64,000 nt of DNA, taken from the NCBI RefSeq assembly GCF_000006405.1, contig NW_003209678.1, positions 1 through 64,000 on the forward strand, in the 5' to 3' direction. The notes below the pieces were generated by a model that had not been told where the DNA came from, did not search any database, and saw nothing but the letters and a program-made list of their open reading frames with translations. Made by a program: the position numbers and the translations under genes. Of the stretch, positions 36,068 to 47,245 are shown piece by piece. This DNA is from Perkinsus marinus ATCC 50983. Taxonomy: Eukaryota; Perkinsozoa; Perkinsida; Perkinsidae. Each line of letters starts with the position of its first letter. Positions within the stretch are counted from its first letter, which is position 1.

Positions 36068-36888
36068 CTACTCGGTTTGAAGGCTAACACCTCTGCGGAC
36101 GTGCCCAGCTGTTTCGCGATGGATCTCGCAGACTCTGTCAAAAGTCTTATACGTCTCGATCAGAGCTTGTCCCACAGCCAAGCAGAGGGTATTAAGTTTG
36201 TTGATGATTTCCCTACTCTTCAGACCGTTCTTACCCAATTTCTTCAGGGTTCCTTCATCAAACAATTCAACCCTTGGATTTTTTTTTCTGAATTGTTTAA
36301 TATTCTTTGATGAAGCGAGGACAGCTTTGTCGAATTCCTCCTTCTCCTGCTCCAACTTTTGTTCATTAAGACCCCTCACTGGATCAGTGGTGAAGGTCTT
36401 CACCAAAGGGTCGCGTCCGCCATCAATCTTCCTAACAGTCCCGTCACGATAACTGAGAACTGCAGCAGCAGCTGACAACTATCACCAATGACCAACTATC
36501 GCACGTATTATTACAACATGCTTCGAAATTTTGGGGTACCGCGAACCGAAGGACAAATGAGCTCAGTAGTTCTTGCTGGGGAGTTCATGCCAATATTAAT
36601 AGTCACCAGTCGGGTTTCTTGTCCCATACCATGTCCAAATAGGCACTCAGCTGTGTTATCAACTACATCAACATAGCCTCTGTAGTAAGGTGGGAAGGGC
36701 TGAGTACAACACCAAGCATCGATGTTAACCACACTGAATTGCATCTAGTCTATATCCTCTAGCTATCCCATAACTTAGCATCAAGGGCCTACCCCAACAG
36801 CCTCATCCTGATATTCAGGGCCCATCAACCTGCCGTTCGAGGTAGCGAATAGGACTGCTAGAGTCAATACTCTCGAAGTGCTGGTCAT
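36068..36888 (-). CDS. Putative secreted protein, coiled-coil C-terminal half
   Basis: ATG at 36888 begins MTSTSRVLTLAVLFATSNGR, a short signal peptide. A 49-nt intron leads to a Cys-containing exon (MQFSVVNIDAWCCTQPFPPY; VDVVDNTAECLFGHGMGQET). A further intron leads to a charged helical region (LNEQKLEQEKEEFDKAVLAS; LFDEGTLKKLGKNGLKSREI) ending at 36068, about 230 residues in all. The Cys-rich first half and helical second half suggest an extracellular or endomembrane protein. No family is recognised. The acceptor of the second intron is one of several possible AGs; the one chosen keeps the phase. Confidence 0.6.
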
Positions 36889-37921
36889 GACCTTAAATGG
36901 CTGTAAGATACACTGGCAAGATCCACTCAATGACCAGTAACAAATCTTTATCAGGTGTTCAGTAAACTAATTGTGAACCTGAGGATACCTCTACTTGTAA
37001 AATGAGGTTATTGGATTCACTGAACATCCCCCCAACTTCAACTCCATAGAATTCAATCACCGTCGCATCTATCTGGAATCACACCCGCATTATGTTCACG
37101 GAATGTTCACAATCCACAAGGAAACTCATGAGACGCTCAAAAAGTCATTATAACACCGTCTCGCTGCGGCGAGCGACGGACGGATGCGGGTATCACTCAA
37201 TGCTCATTTTCCCCTTAACAACGAAACTAGCGGTCATGAACATTTCGCGTGTCACTCATCACGCAAGAGTCATGGGATCGCACTTATTCACATTTCAACT
37301 GTCTATGTAGCAGGATGATCGAAGTTAACGCAGAAATCATCCACAATACGCCTATTATATTGATACATTGTAGAACAACCTTACGTATGTCACAACTGAT
37401 TGAGTATTACTTCAATCAATTTTAGTGATATCCGACATCATTAGCATTAGAGTAAACGGTCGTAGTCGGCATGACTAGCATCTGACTTCACACCTATTTT
37501 ATCAGGATTTAGGTGCTTACTAAATTTCATGTTTGAGGAGGCGTCGGAGGCCGAATCCATTCTCGCGCCCTCACTAGACGAATATTGGCAGTCCAACAGA
37601 CTTTCGATCTGTCCAGTAAGGTAGACTACTCAGTGTGGAGAGGTATGGACTTTGGCTCGGATCACGTTTACTGCCAGCCTATGTATCTCAATGTATGGAT
37701 GTACACGTACATCACAGTGAGGCTTCTGATGAAGCATCAATCCTAGTACTCATTCTCAAGGAGCTTTTGACACTTAGCGCAACAAAATGATTACTCTCCA
37801 CAACCACTGAAAAAACTACGATCACTTCAGGAGAAAATGACGATGCGCCACATACCAACTAGCAAATTCACACGTACAGAGTTATATACTCAATGAAAAG
37901 CACCACATAATGAGGTCAATC
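36889..37921. other. No gene recognised
   Basis: About 1 kb without a confident exon. A plus-strand run near 37620-37730 (reading YSVWRGMDFGSDHVYCQPMY) is open but isolated and unassigned. Confidence 0.4.
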
Positions 37922-39763
37922 TCAGTGATGGCCAGTTTCTTCAGCAGGATCTAGCCTGTAAAGATGAGGCTCGGCTTTCCTGGCCAAATGCCATTGCTGG
38001 TCAACGAAGAACTGCTCACTCTTCAGCTGAGCGGCTGGAGCAGGAAGCTACAAGCAACGAGAATCTCATTAAACCACGTAGACCTTTGCTACCCCAGTAG
38101 TCACTCCACGCATATGACCAAGCGTTATCGCCATATGAATGATATCTGGACGTCGATACCTGCACTAATACAATTCTCGCTGCTGCATTGTGATGATGGA
38201 AACTACATTCTCGGCGATGCACCCAGCTCTTGTTGAACTATGTTCTCTAGAGCCGAATCAGCTTGACCCTTCGGCCAGTTGGGTGGCTTTCCCACGTATG
38301 TACCAGCAGTGGCCATCATCTTCTCTTCATTGACCTGGAAACTCCACTCTAACTCTGACCATGTCTGGCACTCACTGTGTTGCAGTCTCCAATGGCGAAA
38401 ATGTTGTGGTGTCCAGTAACCTGACATCATCATGATGTCACATGGAGGGGGGCAACTCTCACATGGAGGAAATCATCGACTATAACTCGCCCACGTTGAT
38501 CAAAAGTATCCTCAGGTAGACCAGCCTTATCACGTAGCCAACTGGTGTTAGGTTCGGACCTAACGTCCAAATCAGGCAATACATTAGCTTCATATCATAT
38601 CCACTTACCCTGTACACCAGAATATCAGCTCGGGTTTTGCAGAGCTGCCATCAGAGAAGTGGACAACTCCGAGGTCTACAAGGCGAGAATAAGATGAAAT
38701 GAACTCTAAGATTGGTGTAATACTCTTGATGAAAGGTTTGTCCTTGAACTGCTCCCTATTAATATCTTTCGTGGTCACTCCAGACCGTATATAGATCTAC
38801 TAAATACATTAGCAACGGAGCGTTTACTATCACAGCGCCTACACCAAGCTCCTTCAACTCTGACTCGACTTGGGAAATAAATTCCGAAGGCAAAAACCTG
38901 TCGGGATGAATGACTACCATAGTGCATGATACTGCTACCCTTCATGGCCTTTGAGTGCTCCAGGCTGGAGAATTCGGTTCCCCTTGGTGATGATACTGAG
39001 CCTCTTGCTAGGATACTTCTGCTTGATTTCCCCAGCTATCTCAATAGCCACAGGGCCACCACCAATAAACATCTGCATGGTCCTGATAGTACGCTTTACA
39101 ACCACAACAACCTTACGATGTCTCGAGCTTCCTCAATGGCTTTAGCGCTCTCCTCGTAGAAATCGAGAATCTGCTTCGTCATAGTGTATGCTGAAGAGCA
39201 GTACTATCAGCTCACATAAGAAACCTAGGTGTAGACCTACTGACAGGAGGATCAGCAGGACTAGTGTTGACAGCCCCAGTAGCAATAATCAGATAATCAT
39301 AGGGAACAGTTTGGCCTCCTTCCACCAGTACCGAACTATTCATCACGTCGAGTCCGACTGCCTGGTGGGACTTTAACCACAACAGTTTTCCAATGCTATT
39401 CTCACCGGTTTGAAGATCTGGTGTACGTTTGACTTGAACAGAGTGTTCTGCGGGATAACCATGTGCTTACCCCACTCTGGCCGGACACAGGCACGGACCC
39501 CACCAATCTGAGAAAGGCTGAGGCTGAGGCCATAACGTAGTAGTCTGCAATCCCACCTTATGCACCAAACCAGCATAGCGCGCCTCGATTTGGGTAACTC
39601 CTGTGAAAAGGTCTTGTGCCAAGATAGTAGCGCCCTGTCCAGCGTAACCTCCACCTGGGAGTTCGCCATTGCACTATTAACCCGAGGGACGATCCCTACC
39701 AACAACGACCAGCTTCTTGTTCGACTGGAAGTTACGAGGGACCATGCTGAACATGCTCCCCAT
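37922..39763 (-). CDS. FSP1/AIFM2-like FAD-dependent oxidoreductase
   Basis: The exons spell a two-dinucleotide-binding flavoprotein. Near the N-terminus KLVVVGGGYAGQGATIL is the FAD Rossmann motif. QTVPYDYLIIATGAV follows, then the NAD(P)H motif FIGGGPVAIEIAGEIKQKYP, and NIFAIGDCN, the second FAD motif; NEEKMMATAGTYVG is like the NEEKMAY.AG segment near the end of this family. In animals FSP1/AIFM2 reduces quinones, including ubiquinone, with NAD(P)H. The start MGSMFSMVPRNFQSNKK at 39763 has Gly2, as does the myristoylated human protein. About ten short introns were removed; the last exon (LDPAEETGHH, stop at 37922) is tentative. NDH-2 or AMID-type alternatives remain. Confidence 0.75.
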
Positions 39764-40059
39764 GCCGACTCAAAGTGAGAAAAATAAAGCTGGGGGGAGG
39801 CATCAGGCCCAACGAGGATACAACGACAAATGAAACACTATGTATCAGGCGAAACGAAGCATTCGTGAGACATGAGAAAAGTCGATCAACACAACGTCAT
39901 ACCGAACCTGCGGAATCTCTATAGAGCGATTGTTAACCCTCCTCGGTGTTGCATTGTATTCGCGCCACGTCCACTTGTGATATTCACAAGAAAAACTCGA
40001 TCTTGATGCATATCTAGGGGAGTTTAGAACTACCCGATTTCGGTATTTTTCCCAATACG

Positions 40060-40657
40060 GTGTGTACACTAACACACACATCGAACGACCATCTTGTCTA
40101 TCTTGCCGTTATCGTTAAGCTCAGCTCGGGTACCCAATCCTACCTACCACCTGCTTCCCATGGTTCTCCAATGAATACACCACATAGCAGTAATGATTTC
40201 ATGCAACAACATCGTATCATCTTCGCCTCTCGCACGATGGAGATTCAGACTAGCCTTCCCACTCCTAGGCTGTCTCCCCGGATGCTGTTCCTCAGGCAAT
40301 GTTGCCAGAACCGTCGAGCGACGCCTCGATCATGAAAGGAGGAGACGTTACACTCTTGCCCTCAATATCTTCGCCTTCAATAGCTACAGACTAGAATAGA
40401 CTATCTCCTCATGGGAGCCCTTCAGAGCCTCCCCAACATCAATAGCCTCACAAATGCGAGAGTGGAATACTCCAACCTCAGCAGAAGCATATTCATTTAG
40501 AGAGGGTTTCGTCATTATATCCTCCTCGTACCACTCAACCGTCTTCTTATGAGATGCTGGTGACTCCAAACGATACATCAACCACAACACCAAGCATCCT
40601 AACAGAAGGCAATACAGGCACCAACAACGCCTCCCTCGCTATGCGGTCAGCGTTCAT
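40060..40657 (-). CDS. Hypothetical protein, approximate limits
   Basis: ATG at 40657 gives MNADRIAREALL. Exons then read HKKTVEWYEEDIMTKPSLNE, YASAEVGVFHSRICEAIDVG and EEQHPGRQPRSGKASLNLHR, continuing to about 40060. The codons read as real protein, but no domain is recognised and the 3' end is uncertain. It lies between the FSP1-like gene and a gene fragment on the same strand. Confidence 0.4.
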
Positions 40658-41041
40658 GCTTCAAGTCATAAGCCAAATCGCTGAGAATAATCACTGATAC
40701 TACTATCACAATGAGTTGCTATGATGCTAAGGACCACAGCGTAAGCTACTGTCTACCTGCACGGAGGTCTCACGATCAAAGGCGTGGTGCTCTATTTGCT
40801 GCTCGAAGAGCTACAAACGAGAGGCGAAGAACTCGACCTGCCTCGCCTGAAGCACATCGTTATGCGAGCAAGCCGAGCCTCTGGGTCCACCTTTTGGTAG
40901 GAAACTGCACATTCTCGACCGTAACTCAGACGTAACTCAAATGAATACTTCGGCGGCCGCTTCTGAGGATCCTCCCTATGCGAATCTCAGAATGCCGAAA
41001 ACAATCGACAATATACAACATGCCGACATCTCAAGAGATGG

Positions 41042-41130
41042 TCACCCTTTGAAGGTTCTAGCCAACTTGTTGGCCATATCATTTTCCTTCTCATCAGTGA
41101 AGGCTTGGTTCATGTAGCCCGAGACCCCGG
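41042..41130 (-). CDS. Terminal exon of a minus-strand gene
   Basis: A short frame YMNQAFTDEKENDMANKLAR ends TFKG and a stop at 41042. It may be the last exon of the gene at 41265-41520 (through an intron beginning near 41270) or of a separate small gene. Confidence 0.3.
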
Positions 41131-41264
41131 AACATGTCAGCTCTGGACATGCTTGAGCTAATTGAGCAAGTTATACAAGTATAAACCTTACGAGTCTAGT
41201 AGAACAACCATTCAGACAAACGATAAAGCACTTGATAGTTGTTTCACGTGTCGAAAAGCAAACC

Positions 41265-41520
41265 CTACTCTGTTACTGAGGGCTCTTTAGGTGCATGGAA
41301 TATCTCCTGTGGAGTAGGAGCTGCCTCTAGCTGATCCGAGGATGCACTTTCTACCCTCGATAGATCTTCAACTTGATCTACGGGCGTGTTAGGTGGTGTT
41401 TCATCACCCCCATAATGGAGGTCATTCCATTGGTTTTGGTAGATCTTATAAGCACCATAGCCAGCGGCAGCTACTAAACATACCGCACTAGTAACCTTAA
41501 TCGGAAGACTTGACTCATCT
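41265..41520 (-). CDS. Membrane-anchored protein, C-terminal exon
   Basis: An exon of about 80 codons encodes one hydrophobic segment, VTSAVCLVAAAGYGAYKIYQ, followed by an acidic, Pro-rich tail (GGDETPPNTPVDQVEDLSRV) ending at 41265. A single-pass membrane protein with the tail on one side is the simplest reading. The 5' exons are not defined; the acceptor is the AAG near 41520. No family is recognised. Confidence 0.45.
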
Positions 41521-41796
41521 TATCACGATGCATATGATCAAGGAAGAAGAACCAAATAATGGAAGGGTCACCAAGACTCCTGCGACTAGAAACTGACGAG
41601 ATATGAGAATAATAGGCCTGTCCCTATAATAGTCCCTTTCTTATTACAGTTCACCTTGAGTTGAGGAGCTCCTTAACGTAGTGGAGTTGAGCACTTCTCG
41701 AGTTTACTCTCTAAGTTGCTTCTCAAGTATCAGACCCAAACAATCATATCTTACGCTTTTCGTCCCAGCTCGAGCAGTCAGCGCGCGCCTCAAACT

Positions 41797-42524
41797 ATGA
41801 TTCTTCTTCAGAGTATTTTAACATCGATTAGGTTGTTGTTGATAATGTCAGCACCAGTATCAGTTGACCCAGTAGGGGTTAGCTCTCCTGATGAGGCCGA
41901 CTTCCACGACTGTGACAGTGTAGATGATGCTAAACGAGTGGGGGAAGAGGCCGCCGTCGAAGGGATGTCTGATACTAGTTCACCATCGTGGGAGGGTGAA
42001 GGCCAGAAAACACATGATGGGGAGGACCAATCGTCGGATGACACTGGGGCGGAGCAAGCACGAGGGAGAGGTGACAATGAGAAGGACGCTGACGTTGGTG
42101 CAAGCTCAGACAAGGAGGGACCGGCTTCAACAGACACGCCTTCTGAGGGGCGAGTTGTTGTAGGAGTATCCGTTGAAGGTGTCGGGAGAATAGAAAATGG
42201 GGGGACGACCGGGAATGGGCATGATGAGGGAGAAGGCTCGAACCACTTGCCGAGCCCGGTGAGCGCGGTACCAGTGATGCCTCCTCCTAGCGAATCGTCT
42301 GCCAACGAGAGTGGTACTACCGAGCCGACTGGGGGGATCTAATCCTGCTGTTAGGGCTACCCTCATTGGGAGAGGATCCAGTAGAGGTGGAGAAGAAGAT
42401 AAAGAAGCAGATGACATGGGGGGAGAGTTGGCGGTCCTTGACTCTGGCCCCCAGGGCTGCAGGTGTCATGATGAAGGTCATACCACGCCCATGGCTAATT
42501 ATAAACTCTATCGCGTTAGCTTGA
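41797..42524 (+). CDS. Acidic low-complexity protein, possibly secreted
   Basis: ATG at 41797 begins MILLQSILTSIRLLLIMSAP, which could be a signal peptide or anchor. A Glu/Asp/Ser/Gly-rich region of about 150 residues follows (VGEEAAVEGMSDTSSPSWEG). A 41-nt intron then leads in phase to GLPSLGEDPVEVEKKIKKQM and a hydrophobic end (PWLIINSIALA), stop at 42522-42524. The second exon is much better conserved-looking than the first. An in-frame start further in (MSAPVSVDPVG) is possible. No domain is recognised. Confidence 0.5.
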
Positions 42525-42639
42525 ATATTCAGAACTGAAAACTCTAAGTAAAAATCTCTAATCTCTGTGGCAAGTCGATTTTGCGTAGAATTGTTCCCGT
42601 GAAAAGACTATGGCATAACACTACTGCCACGAGTCTGAA

Positions 42640-44656
42640 GGTGAATACTCAGAAGTTGGCAAATGGGCGGTATGGGAGCTGCACATGTGGTTGAATAATC
42701 AGGTTCCCATTCGTCGAATGTTTCGTAAACCGAAGAGGAGAACGTGGAACACCCAAATGGAAACGTGCTAAGGGAGGTGCTTGAGGCCTAGTCCAACACC
42801 GAATCGATTCAGGTATATCAGTGTGATGAGATCAGCTGGTAAGAACGCACCTCGGCACGACTTGCGAGCGGTCCGAGCCATCGCTAATACGACCATACCC
42901 AACGTCCTCCTCCCTAGTGGTGTGGTAGGGCGATGCACTTGTGATTATTCACTACTACTTTCCCCTTAGTTTCGATGCAAGCAGTACATAGCTTTCCAAG
43001 AACGTGATTCGGACAATCGACTACACCAACCTGTTAAGATAGGTATGCACTCCTACAACAGCGGCTCATATGCATACTGTCCTCATAGATTGGATTTGGC
43101 CGAAACGTGTCACACCAGAACGGGATCAGAGTAGTCATGTCCTCAAGGACTGCCCCACTAAGGAGGAGCTACAACGAAATACGGTCATTTTGTAGTATAG
43201 GAAATCCCCGTATTCTTATACCCAGACTGTGGTCATTGAATAGATACGTCCATGGTGGTGGCTTCTGTTTATGTAGTACTGGCACACATCGCCACCTCCT
43301 GTACACCCTCGCCTTGAAGACTGAGAACTGCATCTTGTGAGAATGACATGTGTCGAGCTTATGAGCAGTCTTTATGCAGGTGCTGTGTTAACTATCGACA
43401 ACCGCCCGAGAGTACGCTCATAGAATCGACCTCGGATGTAGAGTGCATGTGAGCAGTGCTGGCTTACGAACGACATCTGCTATTCTTATCATCACAGGTA
43501 TCGTTATTTGATATCGAACATGGGCGTTTCGCCTGAGCGCATCGCCATAGCTGGCGACTCAGCCGGTGGCGATATGGTCGTACTTGCACTAGTCCAACTC
43601 AGGGATAAACGGGTGAGATCCTGAGAGTTTGGCAAAATTGATCAGGAAGCCTAGCGTCATGTTTCAGATTCCTCTCCCAGGGTGTGCCTGTCTGCTATCT
43701 CCTTGGGTAGATTTGACTGATAAAGTTGACTACTTCGAACAGACTCCCCAGCAAACTCCCAGGGTAATATATAAACACTGTACATCGATCGTATAGGATC
43801 ATACCTAATTCAACTATGACGAATTCCTCAGAAACTTCCTGGATCAGAGAGCGTAACTAGCAGAGGTCGACGGAAGTCTAGTGGTGGACGACGACGACGT
43901 TCGAGCAATGACGGTGTATCTTCATACACCTGCGTTGATTACATCCCAGCAGACCTGGTGAGGACTCGTTGTGTGTATTTCATCGTGGGGGACTCATTTC
44001 CAGGTGGTTGAATTCGCGCAACTTGCAATTGGTGACATCTCTGCAGACGATCCACGCATCTCGGCCATGTATGCTGATCTCAGGGGTTTGCCTCACATGC
44101 TGGTGATGTTGGTTACCATAAGCACATATCCCTCTATGTTGGTATTGTAACAGATACATGCAGGGCAAGCTGAGCTCCTCCTCCCCCAAATCGAACGCTT
44201 TGCAGCTAAGTTTTCAGCTCAGAAGTCGGAGAGCGTCGAACTTCAATACCGCGAGTTTGAGGATATGGTAGTACTCGATAGCAGCATCGATAGTGGATTA
44301 GTTACTCAATGTACTGAGAAGAATGTTCCAACATTCCACCGTAGTCGATACGTGAGTAGGACTGGAATTCGTGTTATCGAGAGCACGTCGGTGGCTTGTC
44401 CCACAGTGATGGAAGGGAGGGCCCAGACTTGAAGTATGAACTTGAACTGATTGCTATGTCGATTTATCAGGTTCATGTGTTCCAGCTGTTCAGCTTCTGC
44501 TGTGGGCCAGATGAGGCTCCCAATCGCTCGTTGTCGGATATTGCCGATTTTGTGAGTGCCTATGGGTAGCAGGTCCGATAATTCATCATGATGTTATAGA
44601 TACAACGCCACACCCAGGTGTATGTATCACCTGACGAAGCGAATCCACTTTCGTGA
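42640..44656 (+). CDS. Hormone-sensitive-lipase-family esterase (alpha/beta hydrolase)
   Basis: Exons across this span encode the HSL/AAD esterase family: the oxyanion motif VHGGGFCLCS near 43250, the nucleophile elbow IAIAGDSAGGDMVVLALVQL near 43550, the acid-loop region LLSPWVDLTDK then DPRISAMYADLRGLP near 44070, and the His region VHVFQLF near 44480. The C-terminus RHTQVYVSPDEANPLS ends at 44654-44656 after a 48-nt intron. N-terminal exons include KWAVWELHMWLNNQVPIRRM. The enzyme should hydrolyse short acyl esters or acetylated substrates; the true substrate is unknown. The start is not fixed and several exon edges are approximate. Confidence 0.72.
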
Positions 44657-45272
44657 TGGGAGGCTGTGTTCTTTGAATCATTGGATCAAAGGCCGTTATA
44701 GATATCTGTACATTTGATGCAATGCCTGTGCGCCGTTGCCGCCCTTGTAGTGATTCCGAACGGTGTTCCTCTGCTCGTTCCGTGAGCAGCCTCAAAGTCT
44801 TTCATAATTTACTTCAATCTCAGCATCATTGTCTATTTACGCCTCCCATGTTGAGTGGTGAATTAATAGTATCGGCCAGGATATCTCTACTCCAGCAGCT
44901 CTCTCGACCCATCTCGAGCGATGGTGGTATTTGCCGAATACTATTCGGATTTAGTGAATTCTAATGTTGGATAATATATCAGGCTTTGTACAACAACTAC
45001 TATATCGAACATACAAGGTGGTCGTGGTTTCTCAATGCGTGCGAATACTAGACAAGCTCAGGCACCATTTTGAAGCATTCAGGGACCTTAATCCAATGGT
45101 GCTTCATTGTAAAGAAGATCTACCAGGTCATTTGTTTCCCAGAAACGGAACACCTGGTTTCGCCAACTCACCAACTTTGGAGAGTCCCTGTATCTAGGAA
45201 ATTTGAACAACTTGGCGATATGCGTGATACGGCCAGGGTTCTACGGGATTTCGCCAAGCTGGTCGGCTCGCC

Positions 45273-45447
45273 GTGCGGAATTCAGCGCATCCGCTGAAAT
45301 CTGCACGGAATTGTCCGCCAAGTCCGCTCGCCGGGAAATCGCCAGAAAGTCAGTGAAACTCGCAGGTTTGGCCCAAACCTGGCACTTCGCAATGCGAAGT
45401 TCGCACCATGATCACTTCATTCAAGTGGGGAAATGCTGCATTCCCAC
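45273..45447. repeat. Cluster of short hairpins, block 1
   Basis: Consecutive inverted repeats: 45273-45306 (imperfect, 15-nt arms), 45363-45381 (CAGGTTTGG C CCAAACCTG, 9-bp arms, 1-nt centre), 45384-45400 (ACTTCGCA A TGCGAAGT, 8-bp arms) and 45425-45447 (GTGGG...CCCAC, one bulge). Such density with 1-5-nt centres is not expected by chance and is unlike coding DNA nearby. Confidence 0.8.
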
Positions 45448-45467
45448 AAGCACAGCACGGTGAAATA

Positions 45468-45538
45468 TCAACGTAGCATACTCCAAAACAAACGGATAAA
45501 TACTACCTATCCGTTTGTTTTGGAGTATGCTATGTTGA
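45468..45538. repeat. Long near-perfect hairpin (31-nt arms, 9-nt loop)
   Basis: Arm 45468-45498 and arm 45508-45538 are reverse complements apart from one position that would be a G-T pair; the loop is AATACTACC. The shared core is CATACTCCAAAACAAACGGA. As RNA this would be one 31-bp stem; as DNA, a strong cruciform. Confidence 0.95.
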
Positions 45539-46252
45539 CACTTCACCTATTAGGTAGCCCTGACGCAGGCAGTGGTTCTGTAACCGGCCGCAGGCTTAGA
45601 CTCTGAGGCTCTGACTGGATCATTAATCGCCGTTACGGACAGACCGAGGTTTGCACCTCGCTTCGCATCGTGATTCGTCAGTGTTCCCGTCTGCGTTTCT
45701 TGCTGATATGAGCGCAAAAGTTTTGACAATCCCCTCATTCGAGAAAAAATAAGACTGGCATACATGATGGGGACGATAGAACAGAGTCAGAAGTGGTGAT
45801 GGTAACGAATAAATGCAGACATTAAAGAATCAATCAAGAAATTTCCAACGACAGCTCTAATTTTTCCTTCAAACTTCAAATTTCCTTCCGTACTTCCGCG
45901 TGCCACCCTAGAAGTACTTCAAGTATTCTCCGTCCGTGGACAGGCTGACGCAGTTCTGTTTCGTAAAACCCTTGGGAACTCCGACCTCCTCCATTGTCTG
46001 GAGCAACAATTGTGTTCAATCGGCAGCAGATTTATCGACTGCGGGGGGTGCCCCAATCAATTACGCAGTTATCTTGCCATCGATCAATGCACTTACAGAG
46101 ACCGCCTGCGAAGTTCGCCTTCCTAGGGTGACTTTGTCGGTAGCCGTCCCGATCGGGCATGGCCTGCTTCCAAAATACAAGCATGACTCGGTGAAGATGT
46201 AGTTGAGCCGTGCCAGAAGCTCATCCCTGACTCAGGAGCCCCATCCCTAACT

Positions 46253-46409
46253 CCACTGCTCTCAGGGATCCTGAGAGCAGTGGCATAGGAAGAGAGGAAC
46301 AGTTCCTCGAAAGTTACTTTCGAGAGTGATTGAGATCACCAACAGGAGCACCAGACAGAGCGAGAGCCATCAGATTCCTTTCGAATCTACGGAAGGCTTC
46401 CGTCGGAAG
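46253..46409. repeat. Cluster of short hairpins, block 2
   Basis: Perfect inverted repeats follow each other: 46253-46283 (arms CCACTGCTCTCAGG/CCTGAGAGCAGTGG, 3-nt loop), 46294-46308 (7-bp arms), 46306-46324 (CTCGAAAGT T ACTTTCGAG), 46372-46388 (6-bp arms, 5-nt loop), then 46391-46401 and 46397-46409 (5-bp arms, overlapping). The style matches block 1 about 0.8 kb away. Confidence 0.85.
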
Positions 46410-46876
46410 CTATCTCCCTCGTAAAATGCCATGTACTTGTATTTCTCGCACGTAGTGCAAACCACTTGGATCGGGCAGAATCTGGCAGATTCTGGCAGTG
46501 CCCTAATCCCTCATGATAAGAGTCGTATCAGCTCGTAGCGATGGCGCCGCGAGGTTCACGCCGTGGAATTGACGGTTTCACCTTCAGCACGCGTGCAGAG
46601 CGATCGGCTACTAAGCTGAGTGGTGCAATCGCACATGAGATTTGCCAGTTAAGGTCTAACCTTAATGAGGATCCCTCTGAAACTCCTGTTGTTATGATAA
46701 CTATATTTGCATTTATGTAGTGGGATCAAAGGCTAAGCTTGAGAATTGTCTCTCGAAACGTGCAAGGTTTTCACGGCTGATCGTTATTGGGACGGCCTTA
46801 ACCGATGATACATCTGTCCCCAGAGTCCAGAACAAATTTTCCTCACATCTCGTGTGCTCCTCAGCTACATATGTAG

Positions 46877-47245
46877 CTAGCTTCGTGCATATTTCCCCAC
46901 ACTGGAATGCAACGCTTCGACCGCATTGTTCGTTCGGTGACGCTCACCAGCGAGCGCAACCCAATACATAGGCGACCAAGTCGATGTCGGAAGAATGAAG
47001 ACATCCCGTGGGGAAGACGTGAATGAAGACATAACTCGTAAATCTCCCGTCCCAGTAGATCTGATCTCCCTTCTGCCGCTGGGCGGAGGAATTAAGTCGT
47101 AATATCGAAAGGATGTAATCGGGTGTAAACTGAAGGGATCGAAAACCCTCCGCCAATGACGGACCGCCATCTCTAAACACATTTCGTAATCCGTGTAGCT
47201 ATCAGCTGCACCATTTTTCACTACAGCAGGAAAGAGTCTACCCAA
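46877..47245 (-). pseudogene. Possible MULE-type transposase relic
   Basis: An open frame of about 120 codons contains DYEMCLEMAVRHWRRVFDPF and ends MYWVALAGERHRTNNAVEAL then HSSVGKYARS. The RTNNAVEALH motif resembles the R.NN..E..H segment near the end of MULE/DDE transposase domains in protists and animals. No full catalytic domain can be assembled; a further open frame at 47505-47753 on the same strand might be another piece. A gene with such a domain captured by the host is the alternative. Confidence 0.3.

Larger units (their letters stand above)
44657..46540. other. Gene-poor, hairpin-rich region
   Basis: No confident gene. Plus-strand frames at 44.72-45.2 kb are open but ambiguous. 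Many short perfect inverted repeats with tiny loops are concentrated at 45273-45538, 45655-45670 and 46253-46409 (see separate entries). Confidence 0.5.

Noticed and set aside
41808-42305. Minus-strand Ser/Pro-rich frame opposite the acidic gene
   Set aside because: It mirrors an acidic low-complexity frame; only the plus-strand frame joins in phase to a plausible second exon.
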